From positions 12,787,001-12,851,000 of the forward strand of contig NC_132972.1 of assembly GCF_047496725.1 (NCBI RefSeq): a stretch of 64,000 bases of DNA. Direction: 5' to 3'. Positions 52,604-64,000 of the stretch are shown here, piece by piece. Position numbers and translations under genes: made by a program. The DNA is from Anoplolepis gracilipes (lineage: Eukaryota; Arthropoda; Insecta; Hymenoptera; Formicidae). The notes beneath the pieces are model-generated. The model searched no databases and was not told the origin of the DNA. It was given only the letters and a program-made list of their open reading frames with translations. Positions within the stretch are counted from its first letter, which is position 1, and each line of letters opens with the position of its first letter.

Positions 52604-53930
52604 ATGATGATCAACAGACGGAATAAAATGATGCATAGCAGTTCTTGGCCCGATCGAGCACCGCAAACAGTGAAGGTGCGTATCGATCCTTTATCTCGTG
52701 CCTTTACTATTATTCCAACGAGTCGCGAAACGGTATATCGATTGGAACAAACTGCACCGCGATCCGATTGCTTGGAAGAAGTCATCCTCCTAGATCGATG
52801 CGCTTCTAAAGGAATTACGTCTGTGATAAAACGAAAGTTAATCGACGGGAGGCCGTCTATAAATAAAAAACCTACGAGTACTGCCGAAAATTCATCTGAC
52901 GTAAATAACGAGACGAAGAGTATATCAAATTCCAACCGATATTTTATGCCGCGCAGTCTTTCATCAATCGATACTACTGCAATTAATCAAAATGCTGTCA
53001 TCGTGTTAAAAGAAAACGTTTTCCGAGATCAATCGAGATGTAAATCAGATTTTTTCGCGAAAATCGACGAAACGAAAAAAATACAAGATATTACAAAAAT
53101 ATCTCTACTGACTCGAACGACCTCGGATACAACGGATACCCCGAAATTATTTCCGAAAAATTCACATGTCCAAGAAGGATCCGTAAATGCAGCCGTACGA
53201 CTAACAAACAAATCTCCCTCATTCGAGGGGACTAACGCCTTTGATGTAATAGTAAACGTTGCAAATGAAAGAGTGCACGCAGCCAGCATCGCGCAAGTGG
53301 ATTATTCACAAACCCGAGAAACGGATGGGGTGAGGAAGGAGTGTCAGATTGCCATTTCACCCGTATCTTCGCCAAGGGACACTACGTCATCACCGCCACA
53401 CATCAAGGTGGACGACTACGATGATTATGCGACATCCGTTTCATTCTCGTCGAAAGGGGATCATCACGTCTGTCCAAAGTGCACGTCTGAAGGTCTTCTT
53501 CGCTCGCAAATCGATCCCTTCCGTTCTCCATCACGAAATAAAAAAAACAATGACGCGACGGTGATGAAAGCGCACGGTTTTCGACGCGATGATTCGATCA
53601 AGAGCGAAAAAAAAGAAGCGCACGACAACCGTCAAAGCAAAGATATCTGGTACGCGGGATGCTTGATCGGAGAGGCAAGAAATGTGAACGGTAAAAAACT
53701 GGATCGGCACAGCAAAAACGACGGCTTGTTGCCGGCACGACCGGCTATAGACTTTAGAAAAGAGACTACTCTTGGACGACATTATTACCCCGAGGGAGGT
53801 TGGGGATACGTCATTGTCACGTGTTCCGTGCTGGTGCATTTTATCGGGGTGGGTCTGCAACTCGCCGCGCCCGGATGCTGGCACATTACCGCCGAACGAA
53901 AGTTTCGACATCCTCCACTGCATAGCGCAG
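52604..53930 (+). CDS. SLC16/monocarboxylate transporter-like N-terminal exon A (partial gene)
   Basis: It starts at ATG 52604; an in-frame TAA at 52568 excludes a longer reading in this exon. It encodes 442 residues and ends in phase 1 at GCGCAG|GTAAGA. About 390 residues are hydrophilic, Ser/Thr/Lys/Asp-rich and probably disordered, with one CPKC pair (290-293). Then HYYPEGGWGY (393-402) matches the SLC16 signature [DE]G[GS][WF][GA]W with the final Trp replaced by Tyr, and a first membrane helix follows (about 402-422). The family moves monocarboxylates or related solutes across membranes with 12 helices; only helix 1 is present here. The rest of the protein is not in the 2.8 kb before the sister exon at 56717. 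It is either an alternative first exon or a truncated paralogue. Family assignment rests mainly on the motif and the resemblance to exon B. Confidence 0.75.
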
Positions 53931-53948
53931 GTAAGAAATCAAATCAAA

Positions 53949-53983
<35 letters not shown>

Positions 53984-56716
53984 CCATAAATAAATGCAAT
54001 TTCTAATAGGTATAATTTAATCATTTGAAGTAATTCTCTATTGAAGATCATTTATATCCCTTTGCGTCAATAAACATCATAACACAGATACATGCATATT
54101 CAACGTGTTATGACTTATAAATGCAAATGTAATGCAAATGCGCTATGAAAATGCGCTATAATAATTTTGGTAAAAAACGAAGGATCCCTCGAATTCTAAT
54201 AATAAAATAAATTGCAATATACTAATTTCATGGAAAACATATTAATATATGTATATTTTATTATTGCAACTTTTTATCGTGAAATTAATTAATTCAATAG
54301 GCTGATAACCATTTTTTATAAAGATATGATTGCAAAGAATGACAATGGATTGTTCATTTGAAATTGCCGCCAAATATGACAGCACAAATATTTAACGTAA
54401 AAATTTCGAATAATTTGGTAATACCTTAATATACCGTGAATGTATTATACATAATGTATTATATATGTATAATAGCACAGCCCTAGTCGCACGCAGCTGC
54501 TTGATGTCTTTACTGCATCGCGTGAAATAAATATTTTTTTACGTCTCATGCATACATAATATTAATTTACGTTTCGTTTATTTTCTTGAAAAATAATAAC
54601 ACATACTATCCATCACCATAATTATTACTTATTTATCACCATAAAAGATAAATTTCGATGATATTATCCTAATTTTGACCTAGATATGTCTCCTTGTGGA
54701 ATTTGATCACGTTTTATGTAACTATACATATACTCCACCCCCCCTCGAATCTGATCATGTCATAAATAATGTGTTCGCGATATCTAGAGTATGATGGTCG
54801 CAGAACGAATCCAAGAGATGGAAACCCGAAAAACCCAGATCTTCGATCATGCAGGCTTCAGAATCTACTTATCGTATCTGTCACCTATGCTTCGTAATTT
54901 TTAATGAAAGAGAGTAAATACATAAAATTGCATTAAAATAAAATATCGTTTATTTACTTTCTGCATTTTGCACAAACAAATAATGATAATATTAAAAGTT
55001 TATTTGAATAATACAAGTTCTAATAAATTTTATTCTATTATAATATTTTATGTTCTGTTTTATATTTTTATTAATAAAAATCAATATATTAAAAAAGAAA
55101 AAATCCTGCTTTTATTATATATACGTATATATTCTCATATACATATACAATAAACTAATTATTAATTATACGGATTCTTAGTAAATATAAGCAAATAATA
55201 ATCTTCAACATTTTTACAACATAAAAATGTTTGTTAAAAAAAATTTATCCAATAAATCTATTTTATATATCAATTGTATATAGAACACGACTAAAAATTA
55301 TATTCAAGGATTTTTAAGATAAATTGTAAAATAGATAATAATTTTAAGATAAATTATAAAGTACAAACTTTTTAAAATATAAGTTTACAAAACTTCATTA
55401 GCAATACAATAACGAAAATCTTGTCGGAAATAATGTTTAGCATTTCTAAAGAAACTCTGCAATTGTAGTTAAAGTTGGGGACAAAGTTATTTTCAACTTA
55501 TAATATTTGGAACATACATTGATTTTCTTGGCGTTTTCTGACAAGTTTTTGCAAATTATAAATTGTTTATTTTGTTATAATTAGAATTTGCAGCATTTGC
55601 ATAATTTCTCAATATCTTTCTCTTTTTTGATTTTCAATAAACATTAATAAATTTTTGCTCATTGTAAATTTTACACGAAATGCGATTACACATATGTATG
55701 TATATATAGAGAGAGAATTGGATAAATTAAAAATAACAAAAACATTAAATAAAAAAGACACAAATTTTAACTGTCAAAAGTGCATAAAAAATAATCTTTG
55801 ACCTAAATAAAAAAATAATATAAGTACGCAGACACGAAAAAGTCAAAACTTTTATTGTCGACTGATATTAATTTCTCATCTAACAATACAAAAATTTAGT
55901 AATTCTCTAATAATAGGTTTTTCACATTTTTTTCTGCAATTATTCCGAAAAGACAGAGACATTTCCTGCCATTATCAGTTATTACAAAAATACATTTTTT
56001 ATATTTGTTTTTCATTTTTAAAATTAATACATATAAATTTTACGATAAATTTCGACCGTGTAACGTCATAAAATGTACGTGCAAGAAAAATTAGGACAAA
56101 GCATTGATAGGCGGGACGCGTCTCGTGACTCACGTTCGGTTTCACGCGTGCGAAGCATCGCGAAGTACACGCGAAACGACAATGGATTTCACACGCTGAA
56201 CGACAGTTCTCGTTGGAAATCCACCGATGTTGTTAGTATAACTTGATACCTAGTTCAATTTTTGGTTACATAAACTCTCTCTTGTACCTAAAATCCAATA
56301 AAATCAACCACAAAAGTAAAAATGCGATTAAATAACAAGATTTGAAGAAATGAAAAATGTCGAGCTGTGAATTGAAAAACTATTTCTTATTGTCAGTTCT
56401 AATAGTGTAAGTGATGTAAGTGGCATATTATATCCTTAGGTATCCTACCGTAAGATACCTATAAATATATGAATTGAATTGAATTTTAAAAATAGATAAG
56501 AATAGAAGATAAACAACTATCTATTTTTTTATAAAAAAAAGATACAAATTTAGATATATAATAAATATCGCGTAATTCACGATTTTTTAAACCATTATGA
56601 TAAGTCATGCAATGGCGTGTGACTATGATATGACTTCGTCGCAAACTTCGTTTCCCTAGAACAAAAATCAGCTGAAACATCCGCCTCGATTGTACGTCTT
56701 AGAAACGAACCGCGAA
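53931..56716 (+). other. AT-rich interval between the two transporter exons
   Basis: It begins with the GTAAGA donor and a (TA)14 tract. There is no stretch that could encode the second and later membrane helices of a transporter. Imperfect duplications such as TTTAAGATAAATT near 55311 and 55341 are the only structure. Just before exon B, possible splice acceptors (CCCTAG at about 56659, ATCAG at about 56670) would fit an upstream untranslated exon. Confidence 0.6.
53953..53980 (+). repeat. (TA)14 microsatellite in transporter intron A
   Basis: It is a pure TA run 22 bp after the donor of exon A. Confidence 0.9.
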
Positions 56717-58064
56717 ATGGACTCGACGAGCCCGTCGTGCGAGGAAGCTGCTTATCGCAAACGTCGTCGTTCTTATAGCGCGGCTATAAGCGAGGAGAAT
56801 TCGCTCGACGAAGATGATGACGACGAACCGGAGGAAGAAGAAGAATCCTATCCTCATCGTGACAATGCAACGCGAGCGAGCTGCTGCCGGCGACGCGAAT
56901 GTAGCACGCGAAAAATATCTAATCCGGAATCCGAGAGCGGCTGGTCGACCGAGAGTATCATTTCGAAGCGGATGAGGTGCTCTTCCGGCGACATCGCGAA
57001 ATCATGGAGCGAGATCGAAATCCCGGAGTTGCTGCTGGCGCATCCGGAGATCCTATCGCGTATGATGCAATGTCGTTGCTTCGTGCCGCAATTTTCCGCG
57101 TGTCGGTGTCGTTGCGCTCAATGTCAGTATCACACACAACGCCGGAAGATTTCGTCCACATCCTCCTGCTTTGCCAAGGAACCCGCTCTCCTCCTTCAGG
57201 GAGGAGTTGGCGCGAAGCGGAAGGACTCTGGTAACTCTGTATCGACCTGCCAGAGCTTTCTGCCGCCGTCCTCCGGTAGGAATTCGGCGGGCAGCCTTTA
57301 TCATTGTTGCAACGATGTCGGGGACAACGGAACGATGACGACGACGATTCAGCGTCGGCACTCGATCGCCGCTGGTCCGATCCCGTATCGTCGATACTTG
57401 GATCAGATGCACTCGCTACGCAACTGCAAGATCGACCGTGCAGATAATCGCCAACTCTCCGAGCAATCGCTCGTCGGAGATACGATCAGAAATTGCGAAA
57501 GCATCACCACGAGTATTGCGGAACCAATCACCGCGAGCAAAACTCATCCGCGAGCGTCTCTAAAGACGACAACAACCCGCGCGACGCAATCACTTGCCAC
57601 ATTTCACGGCAACAATTCCGTACCCGCCGATATTAAGACGTCAAAAAATAACGAATCTCGAATCGCTAGCAAATCCTTCGCTCGTTTGAGTACCAGCGGA
57701 AAAAATGCTGAAGCGCACGATAATGCTGCATTTACTGCTCGTAAAAATAGTGCCATTCCAATTACACCTAAGATGATGAGAAGGCGATTCTCCGAGCAAC
57801 TAATCCTCGAAGGAGGCCTCGGTAGCGCCGGAGACTCTGAAAATTTAGTCGATCAAGCCGAGGACGTCGACGACTCCTTGACCGCGATAAACGCTCGAAA
57901 GAAAATCACGCTTAAGAAGCATTATTATCCAGAAGGTGGCTGGGGATGCGTCATTGTCATAGTAACGATTCTTGTGCATATAATCTCTCATGGCCTGCAA
58001 TTGGCATCCGGCTTACTGATAAGTCCAACGATGGTACAGTTTCAACAGACGATTGAAAATGCAG
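56717..58064 (+). CDS. SLC16/monocarboxylate transporter-like N-terminal exon B (partial gene)
   Basis: The first in-frame ATG is at 56717; the frame is open slightly upstream but without ATG. The exon encodes 449 residues plus one base and ends at AATGCAG|GTATGA, phase 1. The long N-terminal region carries an acidic run (about 31-43), a Cys cluster at 119, 121, 129, 131, 133 and 136, and many Ser/Arg-rich stretches. It ends in HYYPEGGWGC (402-411) and the helix VIVIVTILVHIISHGLQLA. This is the SLC16 entry signature with the last Trp replaced by Cys. The remaining membrane helices must lie in later exons, and none is recognisable up to 64000, so the next intron is at least 5.9 kb. Typical SLC16 N-terminal tails are a few tens of residues, so this one is exceptionally long. 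Transport substrate is unknown. Confidence 0.82.
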
Positions 58065-58260
58065 GTATGACGTACAAAATATTTAAAGACTGATCTTTGG
58101 GCTGAACATATAACATATGTTTTAAACTTTTTGTGAATAAACTGAACTTTTTCAAAATAATCGCACGTTCTATAAAATACGGAACTTTTTATACGACAGC
58201 ATTTTATAAAACTAGACTGGTTCGTAAAAATGATAAACTTGAGTTTATGACATATATATC

Positions 58261-58291
58261 GTGTATATGTGTGTGTGTACATATATACATA

Positions 58292-58332
<41 letters not shown>

Positions 58333-58539
58333 GGAGAAGATTTTATATTAAAAATTACTACAATATATATAGTAACTGTGGACCATTAGGGATCACTCTA
58401 CATAAGTTAAAGTGGTATGTAAAATTTGCGTAAATTTATGTAATTTTTATAATTTTACATAACACTTTACTTTAGAATGATTCCTAATGGTCCACCGTTA
58501 TTACATATCGCAGCAATTTTTAATATAAAATTTTCTCCG

Positions 58540-58575
<36 letters not shown>

Positions 58576-58588
58576 TATATATATATAC
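58261..58588. repeat. Mirrored TG/TA and TA/CA simple repeats flanking the MITE
   Basis: On the left the order is (TG)n, interrupted TA, then the element. On the right it is the element, (TA)n, (AC)n, (TA)n. The left and right tracts are reverse complements of each other, so the potential hairpin extends well beyond the MITE arms. Confidence 0.75.
58331..58540. mobile_element. Foldback/MITE element, 210 bp, arms about 100 bp
   Basis: The left half starting ACGGAGAAGATTTTATATT is matched by the inverted right half ending AATATAAAATTTTCTCCGT. The match continues through GGACCATTAGG on the left and CCTAATGGTCC on the right, nearly to the centre, with scattered mismatches. There is no reading frame. 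Both sides abut TA repeats, which fits TA target preference. Superfamily cannot be fixed from the ends alone. Confidence 0.8.
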
Positions 58589-60182
58589 GGATATCGTACA
58601 ATAAAATATATGCCTGTTATTACACATTATATGTTATTTATTTATTATACTAAGCAAACTTGTAAACACAATTTATGAAAATTATGTTTCTATGCTGTAA
58701 TCGCATTTATAGCTAAATGTATTATGTACTTGTTTTTCTCTCATGTTGACATTAAACGCATTAAGAAAACTATCATTAGAATCAGGCCGTGGGATACTTA
58801 GCGTCAAATGTGTCGTGAGAAGGTAGATCATAAATTATGCATAAGGATTGATTTCTGTCGCGTGCCCTAATCACAAAAAATTATTAACGGCTATATTGAA
58901 CTTAAATGAACTTAAAGCTTTAACGATGCATTGTAAAAAACTTACGCCCGTAAATCATAAATAATATGACAAGGCAAGAGTGTCTCGAACGTATTTTTCA
59001 TTCCACATCGTAATTAGTAAATCGAATTATTGTGCGTTCGCGAGAACTGACCTCTTCCCCACAGAAACTAATCAATCACAGTCGAATGAATAATCGAAAT
59101 GCACAAGATAAGCATAATACGTCATATTACGATATACTCGTTAATATGTAAATATGCGAAATTCGCAGAATATGTGGCGATTCATATCTGGTCAAAAGAC
59201 ACATTGTTCTAACAGAACTCTGCGAAACCTGCAGCGATCTTTAGAGAAGATGCCTCGGGCCAAGACATGCGCCGTGTAACTGATTTGATACACCTGTAAC
59301 AACACTGTCATCTAAATGGTATTCGGCTACTATAAATCGCACTAGCTCAATATACGGATTTCCTTATAACTTATATATAATTTATAATATGGAGCACATC
59401 TGCATACATTACGTAAAGATGGCGTGAACATTAATTAATTATGTCACTAGTTAGATTAGCGATCATCAAAAATCTATTATCATATCATATTTTTATCAAA
59501 AAGGAAAGTTATATCTATGGTCTAGAGCAATTGCATATATGGCGTTGTAATGATAAATATAAGTTATCCATTTCAATTACAGAATGTTTTAAATTTTCCT
59601 ATTGCGTTTATAAATTTCTTTCTTTTGTTTATATCTTTATATTTAAAAAAATGTCAGTGTTTTATTTATGAAAAATTGTTACTGCTTTAGATAATTCATA
59701 CATTAATCAACTAAAAAATATTTTTATTTCCCTACACACGAAAGAAATGTAAAACTGCAACGCAAAAAATTATTGTTTCATTTAATTTAATCTATAAATA
59801 TGTTAACATAATTTATAAAATTCCTTATAAACTTCCAATGCATGAATGCATTGTTGTACATTTACGACACAATTTCGTTAATGTCCAAAATTGATCAATG
59901 ATAAATGTATGATTTAAAATTGAATTACTCAAAAATACCATGTCGAAAAAACATTGAATCAAATAAAAATTTGATTTGATTATTATAATGAAGAGCGAAA
60001 TAAAGCAAGAATTTGCTACATAACATTTAATCGAATAGTAAATTATTTGAAAACATATTATGAAAATAAAACGAGGAATTTTTATTGAATTGGAAACTTG
60101 ACTTTTATCTGCTCTGACCTGATTTGATTTGTCTGACCGCAAGCAGGTCATCAATTCTTTCGATGAATTTTTTACTGAATAG

Positions 60183-60209
60183 AGAAAAAGAAAAAGAAAA
60201 AGAGAAAAA
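60183..60209 (+). repeat. (GAAAAA)n hexanucleotide repeat
   Basis: About four GAAAAA units are followed at 60248-60296 by two copies of a TTTGAATA-CTTGATTGATTTT unit. Confidence 0.8.
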
Positions 60210-62938
60210 TTCTTCTCTGTTCTATTTATTTTTTTGAATACATTTTTTGTTTGAATACTTGATTGATTTTGTTTGAATAAACTTGATTGATTTTTATTTA
60301 TATTCATTTCTTTTTGAGATTTTTACTTTAATAAATTATTACCGATTATCTTTTCATAGAACAAAATATATTTTCAATAAATTCTCATTCAATAACTTAT
60401 CATTTTGATGAATTTCGCTTTCACAAAAATTTTATATACCAATTATGATGTGATAAATAATTACAAATATAAGAGATGCCAAATATTTTCCTAGCTACAA
60501 GATCTACCACAAAAACCGGCAAGTTTGGTTGCACATAAAAATCTCTTACAGGATTCTGAGGAAATTACTGGATATATGTGTATATACATACGTTTGGTAT
60601 ATGTTCGATTAACTGTGACAAATTTAGCGGCATGAAATAGATGGTAGTGAATTAATTCTAGCTTCCTGAATTAATTCCGGCAATCCGAAACTTTTAATCT
60701 GTCTTCATGTAAGTACGATAGTTTGCGCTCCAATAATGTTTACGCTCTAATAATATTTGCAGAAATATAATTCTGAGGCAAAAGCATACAATTCACATAT
60801 AGATATATAGATATACACTAAATATATAGATACATACATAATCTGACCGGTTTGATATTTAATAATTCTACTAAATCAATATATTTTTTACAAATAGTAT
60901 AAATGTGATCATTTTTTGCAAAATATTAAAAATTGTTGCATATTTGCTTTATTAAAATCAGATTTTACATATATATTGTATATACATATTTGAAAACTTT
61001 TACAAATTACAGACTTATACGCAATATTGAAGAAAAAGACAATTTTGATATTATTGTGTATTAATTATTCTTTAATAAAGTAGATAATATAAAATTCACG
61101 CTATCTGATCATGTAGATTGTAGATCAAACCGTTTTACCAGCTTATACTAACTTACCGACAACTCGATGCTTACCAAGAGTTGATCTACTTTTTACGAAA
61201 AACTTTACTTTTTACAAATATTTGCAAAAAAAAAACAAATTGTAAATTCTTTCTCTTTTTCTTCCACTTGTTTAAATTCTATTCGAGTAAAACAGTTTTA
61301 TCTGTAATATGAAGTTAAACCATTCTGTACGATTATTCAATACTACATCTCTCAATTGAACAAGTTATACTCTCGATGACAATGCATGATATTATATAAA
61401 ATGCATATTAAAATTTTAATTATTAATACAAAAATTAAATAACTATAAAATGTTAATATCTATCAGTAGTATCACTTTTCTCTCTTCAAAAAAATACAAT
61501 TATTAAATTAATACCACAGCCAAATCAATATCAATAGCAATTTGAGAAATTCTGATATCATAGTTCTGAAAATTATCAAGAAATATAATTAAATTTATTA
61601 AATTTGACCTTTACGAAAATCGCCAATTATCAATTTTATTGTTGTTCGTTAAGCATCACAAGAATTATGAATTCAATGTAAGAAATCTGTATCAAATACA
61701 TATTTTATATTTATGATTAACTCATGATTAATATTATTTTGGAAAAGAATCTTTGTATTTACTCAAGCTTGATTAATTATGGAATTCTACAACATCATGT
61801 TTAAGGACTTTAACATTGTGCGCTGTTCAACGAGCAATAAAGAGATACCAGTAGTTTCATTACGATCTCCATTCTGTTTTTAAATCTATCTAGGGAACAA
61901 AGGTAACATAAGAACGAAAGTCTCTCGTATGGGTACGAAACGTGTTTTTCGTTCTGCTACGCGGTAATGGTACAAATTCTCAAATGGTTATAGTCTCTGG
62001 AGTGCTGACAGTAACGTACTTTGTTTTTTCAAGTTATATAAAGATTAAGATAATGATTAAACTAAAACTTTATTAAAACTCTACTATTAAAATTTACTAA
62101 TTACTAATAATCTAGATCTCTATCATAACAAACAATCGCCTTTCAATTCAAAAAATTATTTTAATGTTTAAATGAAAATTTCTGCTTGTTATTTATACGA
62201 TCTAAAATATATAAATAGATATATAATACAAATTGTTTTCCTATATAGTATAAAAATATTATGTACTATATAAATACATATATTATATAAATAATATCGA
62301 AATATATAATATAGAAAATAATATTAAAAAAAGTTATTACAGTTACTTTTATAATTGAGATAAAAAATATTGTTCAATTATTCAAATATTCTAAAATTAT
62401 AACTAAATTCATGAAAATCGAGTATATTTAGAATCTAGAAGTTCATACATATCATTATATGTGTTAAAAAATATAAAATTAAATTATTATTAAAAATTAA
62501 CAAGATCAATCATCTCGATACATAAGCAACAAAGAAAATTCAGAGAAAAATAAATAAAATAGTCTCTCTTAAACTAAATCAGTAAAAATGTTACTGATTA
62601 CAGCAGTGACAAGATTTTAATTCAATAAATATTCTACTAATCTTCATAAAAATACTTCTACTATGCCCTTTTTTCTTATATTTCACTGATTATGATAATA
62701 ATCTGTGATCAGATAAATCTGATAATCAGATTTCAATGAAAAAAAACAACCACTACTTTTTCTTTTTTTTAGCGAAATTCCACTCAGTTTGCAGTGTTAT
62801 AACTGACACTACTATTTATCACTGATAATACACTGATTCAATTTAGAATATATCCAATTAATTGTAGGAATATATATATGTATAAGTATATATTATTTAG
62901 TGACATCTGTCAAGGCTTTAAATTAATCACGGTTAACG

Positions 62939-63088
62939 ATGCCTGACTGGAATGCTTTCGACGCACAACGAAAAGAAACTGTGAGGATAGGTGAGAAGCT
63001 TGTTGCGAGCGTGACTAATGATCTAAGAGACATAGTCGTCGAACAAATCGATATACATACGTCGCTTCCCTCTGCCGAATCGCGCAAG
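62939..63088 (+). CDS. Coding-looking patch, possible first exon of unknown gene
   Basis: ATG 62939 opens 50 codons (MPDWNAFDAQRKETVRIGEK at the start, DIHTSLPSAES near the end). The composition is varied and protein-like, whereas the surrounding DNA is very AT-rich. A donor-like AA|GTGAGC (exon end 63086) just before the TGA at 63089-63091 would continue the frame in phase 2. I do not recognise the protein. It could equally be a chance frame in a regulatory patch. Confidence 0.25.
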
Positions 63089-64000
63089 TGAGCAATGATA
63101 AATGTGTCTCGACCGTCGTGAATGCAAAATACTTCAGATTAGCAGATAACTGTATAGTTCGCTGTCTGCAATCACACCCACATTTGCCTTTTAAAATCAG
63201 TTCGACTGTCTGACAGAAAGAAATAAACAGAGTAAAATCCAGACAAAGATGAAATATTTTCTAGCAATGTAGCAGCCAATGTGTATAATGTGAAAATTTA
63301 CATTTGTAAATATATACTTTGAAGATTAGATAATGATATTACCATATTATGTTATGAAATAAATATCTATGTAAAATTTGGCACCCTACTTTTATTATAA
63401 ATATACTTTTATTAAAAGTAAAGTGCTAAGTTTAAATGAATCAAATAAAAACTTTTTTCCGAAAATGTGATTATATACATATATCAGAGTTAAAAAAAGT
63501 AGAAGCAAAATTTTGCTTCTGTTAAATGATAAAAACTCAATTAAAAAATGTTATATATATATATATATTAAAATTATTTTTTTTTTATATAAAGAATTTT
63601 TGTTTTATATAGAAAAAGAACAATATGATTTTTTTATATTTTTATACAAATCTCAATAAATTTAATTAATTTCATAACTTTTATTAAAAAAAAATTGTTT
63701 TTAAAAATAATTTATTGCATACTATTTCTCTTCTCATTTATTGAATTATTGCATGACCAAGCGATATTTGCATTTATCTTTACATTACCTGCAAGATGCG
63801 TCTAATATACACGAAATGGCAAATATAAATCTTAGTCACTTGACACATATTAGAAGTGATAAATTCATCATAACTAAGTTATTGAATTGCTAATTTTATC
63901 GATACATATTCCAGCGAAAGGTATTTGCATAATTATGCGGCACATAATTATCTGAGCCATATTATGCTCAGTGAGAAAACAGAAGACCTTGAGTAACGTA

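Larger units (their letters stand above)
58065..64000 (+). other. AT-rich DNA, probable intron after transporter exon B
   Basis: It starts with the GTATGA donor and shows no exon with transporter-like helices. It holds a hairpin MITE (58331-58540), a duplicated 23-bp tract near 60248-60296, a GAAAAA microsatellite and one coding-looking patch at 62939-63088. The minus-strand reading frame at 59825-60307 is long but is made of AT-rich low-complexity codons. Membership of the transporter gene is inferred from the unfilled donor at 58065. Confidence 0.55.

Noticed and set aside
59825..60307. 160-codon minus-strand frame
   Set aside because: Its N-terminal part is built from a duplicated AT-rich unit and a GAAAAA repeat, and the rest is Phe/Ile/Ser-rich low complexity. 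No homology is recognised.

Overview
This is nuclear DNA from an insect, most probably a hymenopteran (an ant would fit). There is no prokaryotic gene organisation. Coding sequence is split by GT-AG introns, an AATAAA site follows one stop codon, long AT-rich stretches alternate with sharply bounded CpG-rich patches, and simple repeats are common. The recognisable proteins are animal types: a GT92 glycosyltransferase and SLC16-type (monocarboxylate transporter-like) N-terminal exons. The hymenopteran assignment is inferred from base-composition style, not from a marker gene.

Layout. Positions 1 to about 37.7 kb hold no gene I can support. They consist of AT-rich DNA interrupted by CpG-rich patches that look like regulatory DNA or untranslated exons. 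Within them are one well-formed TATA-plus-initiator promoter candidate (about 9.68 kb), one possible tiny first exon ending in a perfect splice donor (7615-7632), a Tc1/mariner-type MITE with perfect 25-bp terminal inverted repeats (29664-29910), a foldback element (4074-4184), a near-perfect 29-bp palindrome (6531-6559) and many microsatellites. The segment from 37.7 to 39.97 kb is strongly CpG-rich and is the likely promoter and 5' leader of the first real gene.

From 39973 to 47217 on the + strand lies a complete three-exon gene for a 507-residue type II membrane protein with a GT92 (formerly DUF23) domain. All splice phases agree, and a polyadenylation signal lies 18 nt past the stop.

From 52.6 to 58.1 kb come two long single exons (52604-53930 and 56717-58064). 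Each encodes about 400 hydrophilic residues followed by the SLC16 entry motif and first membrane helix, and each ends at a phase-1 donor at the equivalent place. I see no transporter-body exon between them or up to 64 kb. They are therefore either alternative first exons sharing a distant body or tandem paralogues of which the first has lost its body. This is the most interesting structure in the window.

The last 6 kb is AT-rich, presumably intron of the second transporter exon. It contains a hairpin-type MITE inside a mirrored simple repeat (58261-58588) and one short coding-looking patch with a donor site (62939-63088). I found no tRNA, rRNA, CRISPR array or intact autonomous transposon.

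The two gene systems are not functionally linked in any way I can see. One would act in Golgi glycan synthesis and the other in solute transport at a membrane.
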